Source: Armadillidium nasatum (Eukaryota; Arthropoda; Malacostraca; Isopoda; Armadillidiidae). From it: 24,969 bases of DNA. Below the pieces are notes generated by a model, which ran no database searches, was not told the origin of the DNA, and saw nothing but the letters and a program-made list of their open reading frames with translations. The number at the start of each line of letters is the position of its first letter. The stretch's first letter is position 1. The position numbers were made by a program, and so were the translations under genes. Positions 23,094 through 24,969 of the stretch are shown here, one piece after another. The stretch spans positions 1 to 24,969 of the forward strand of contig SEYY01003498.1 in assembly GCA_009176605.1 (NCBI GenBank), read 5' to 3'.

Positions 23094-23788
23094 AAAGACC
23101 TACTCAATGAAGAAAAATAGGTAAATTACCCTTTAAAAACACCATCTATTTGAAATTTTAAGCCTTTTTTTCTTCAAACATCGGATATAATATGCAAAAT
23201 ACGCATATGATGACATAAATTATCTTAAAGAACAAGAACAATTTGCGAAAATATACTCAAACATATACATTTTATTTTTTTTTAGGTTTCCTTATATATT
23301 TTTTATACACCAAAAGGTGACAATCATATATTTATTCTAATGAAATGAGTACGTTTTATACTTAACATAAAGATTTTTAAGTTAATTACATCAAATTACA
23401 CAAGAATAAGCAAACTAGGGCAGAAACATCATAATAATGATGCTTAAATTCGTACATAATAAAGAGATATATTCATATTTAGGATAAAATAATAATCTTT
23501 TTTCCAGGTATTATAAAGAGAATCATCCTTATTTACCATGAAAATCCATCATTTTCCACCATTTTCAAATTAAAATACCTAATTTTAACATATTTTGGAT
23601 TCAAACTTAATGTTTCTTTAAAATTAGAATGTACCATGACTTAAAGTTTCTTCCGTTACATTTGATATGCTGAGAATAATATTATTTCACAAATATCAAG
23701 TAAAAATGAGGGTTCTTTACTAAAATAAAGTAATCAAACCATACGTAATCATAAAAAATTGGATATTTTCTTACAAAAATACCTAACA

Positions 23789-23802
23789 AATTAGGCCTAA
23801 TT
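23789..23802. repeat. Conserved 14-bp palindrome aattaggcctaatt, unit 1
   Basis: This is a perfect 14-bp palindrome in family B unit 1. It is exactly preserved in unit 2 (24738-24751) although the surrounding sequence has changed at several positions. It could be a protein-binding site or chance preservation. Confidence 0.7.
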
Positions 23803-24078
23803 AACAGACCCTCAGCAAAGAAATCATTACCAAGCATTCAAATATGACGCAAATATTTCATATTAAGCAAGAAAAAAGTTATTTTCATGTTATTTCATTA
23901 CGCCATATGTATTTTTATCGTCAAGTAAGCTATTTTCGCAGACGACAATCTGTATTTATAAAAAAAAAATTCATCACATTAACCATAACAAACAAAAACA
24001 TACATTAAATACGAGCATAAATTAAGTTAAAATTATAAAATAATTAATTTAATGGAAGATAATTTATACTATATTTTG

Positions 24079-24969
24079 CTTTTTAACTAAAGTTTTATTA
24101 CTAAGGCCTCATAATTACAAAAAAATACATAGAAAAACATTTATAAACTAAAACAGTAGGAGCAAATGTTATGAAAACTAAACAGCCATATTTATCACAT
24201 GATCATGTCTACAAATATATATGAAAAGCCTCAAAGACTTATTCGAAGAAGCAAAAATAGGTAAATTACTTTTAAAAGCACCATCAAATGAAAATTATAA
24301 GCATATTTTTCTTCAAACATCGAATATAATATTTAACTATTAAATATGATGACATAAATTATCTTTAGTGAACAAAAACAATTAGCTAAAATGTATTCAA
24401 ATTATACATTTTATGTTATTTTCGGCTTTCCTTATATCTTTTTTATAAACCAAAAGGTGATAATCAAATGTTTCTACTAATGAAATATGTAGATTTTATA
24501 CTGAACATAAAGATTTTTATGTTAATTACATCAAATTACACAAGAATAAGCAAAATTTGGGAGGAACATCATACTAATGATTCTTAAATTAGTACATAAT
24601 ACAGAGATATATTTATAATTAGGATAAAATAATAATCATTTTTTCAGATTTTAAATGAGGGTTCCTTACTAAAATAAAGTAATTAAACCATACGCAATCA
24701 TAAAAAATTGGATATTTTCTTAGATAAACACCTAACAAATTAGGCCTAATTAACATACCCTCAGCTAAGAAATCATTACTAAACATTCAAATATGATGTA
24801 AATATTACATATTAAGAAAGAAAACAGTTATTTCAATGATTTTTAATAACACTTTATGTATTTTTATAGTAAATTTAGTTATTTTAAGCTATTTTTGCAG
24901 ACGACAATCTGTATTTATATGGAAAAAATAATCAAATTAACCATAACAAACAAAAAGATACATTGAATA
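24079..24969 (+). repeat. Family B tandem unit 2 (partial, internally deleted)
   Basis: The order of landmarks matches unit 1: tattactaag, caaatatatatgaaaagcct, acataaattatcttta, ataaaccaaaaggtgataat, gagatatatttataattagg, gacgacaatctgtattta. Identity is estimated at 85-93% by stretch. About 190-200 bp of unit 1 (about 23505-23702) are missing, with attttttcag joined to attttaaatgagggttcc near 24650. The window ends inside this unit. Confidence 0.85.
24738..24751. repeat. Conserved 14-bp palindrome aattaggcctaatt, unit 2
   Basis: This is the second copy of the palindrome at 23789, in the same local context (cacctaacaaattagg, then taattaaca). It is unusually GC-bearing (ggcc) for this AT-rich window. 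Confidence 0.7.

Larger units (their letters stand above)
22950..24078 (+). repeat. Family B tandem unit 1 (about 1.13 kb)
   Basis: The unit runs from ctttttaactacttttttat to just before ctttttaactaaagttttat at 24079, a period of 1129 bp. It is complex AT-rich sequence with no open frame of note, and its inner 550 bp correspond to the fragments inside satellite A. Features inside it are a 40-bp palindrome (23054-23093), a 14-bp palindrome aattaggcctaatt (23789-23802) and the terminal string gacgacaatctgtatttata (about 23941). I do not recognise it as a known transposon; no transposase, terminal repeats or target-site duplication is seen. Confidence 0.85.

Overview
This window is extremely AT-rich (about 85% A+T, estimated by eye) and almost wholly repetitive. 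I find no credible protein-coding gene, rRNA or tRNA. The only open frames of any length run through homopolymers or an (ATT)n microsatellite and encode poly-K, poly-F, poly-Y, poly-I or poly-L. The content points to intergenic or heterochromatic DNA of a eukaryote. A decapod crustacean or other arthropod is my weak guess, from the microsatellite load and a TTTGAA-repeat retroposon-like tail with an upstream AATAAA. The sequence does not prove a taxon.

Three repeat families account for nearly everything. (1) Satellite A is a higher-order repeat of about 468-470 bp built from four related monomers of about 108-121 bp, here named A, B, C and D. Each has a shared core (ttttgagaaagcaaattt, then an acctattttc-like box, then taatttttaagctttta) and a monomer-specific half. 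It runs in + orientation from 1 to about 16360, with interruptions, and in - orientation from about 16361 to 22614. (2) Family B is an unrelated, less simple repeat. It forms a tandem of about 1.13-kb units at the right end (22950-24969), a flanking inverted arm (22615-22916), and three fragments of 197-553 bp embedded in satellite A near 1672, 4324 and 8983. (3) A roughly 1.1-kb (ATT)n array (11562-12652) sits inside a non-satellite insertion of about 1.9 kb (11298-13199).

Layout. 1-5278: two near-identical tandem copies of a segment of about 2.63-2.65 kb (satellite A plus one family B fragment). 5279-5575: start of a third copy. 5576-7319: older, diverged satellite A. 7320-9179: a fourth, 3'-truncated copy. 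9180-11297: diverged satellite A. 11298-13199: the microsatellite-bearing insertion. 13200-16360: satellite A, + strand. 16361-22614: satellite A, - strand. 22615-24969: family B, with a hairpin of about 300-bp arms and then tandem units.

The most notable observation is that five long homopolymer tracts (T at 248-277 and 5284-5358; A at 7698-7738, 8630-8658 and 10653-10738) lie exactly where intact copies have ordinary satellite sequence. They keep nearly the same length as the sequence they replace. This could be a sequencing or assembly artefact or a real conversion process; raw reads would decide. I do not see a previously undescribed functional system.
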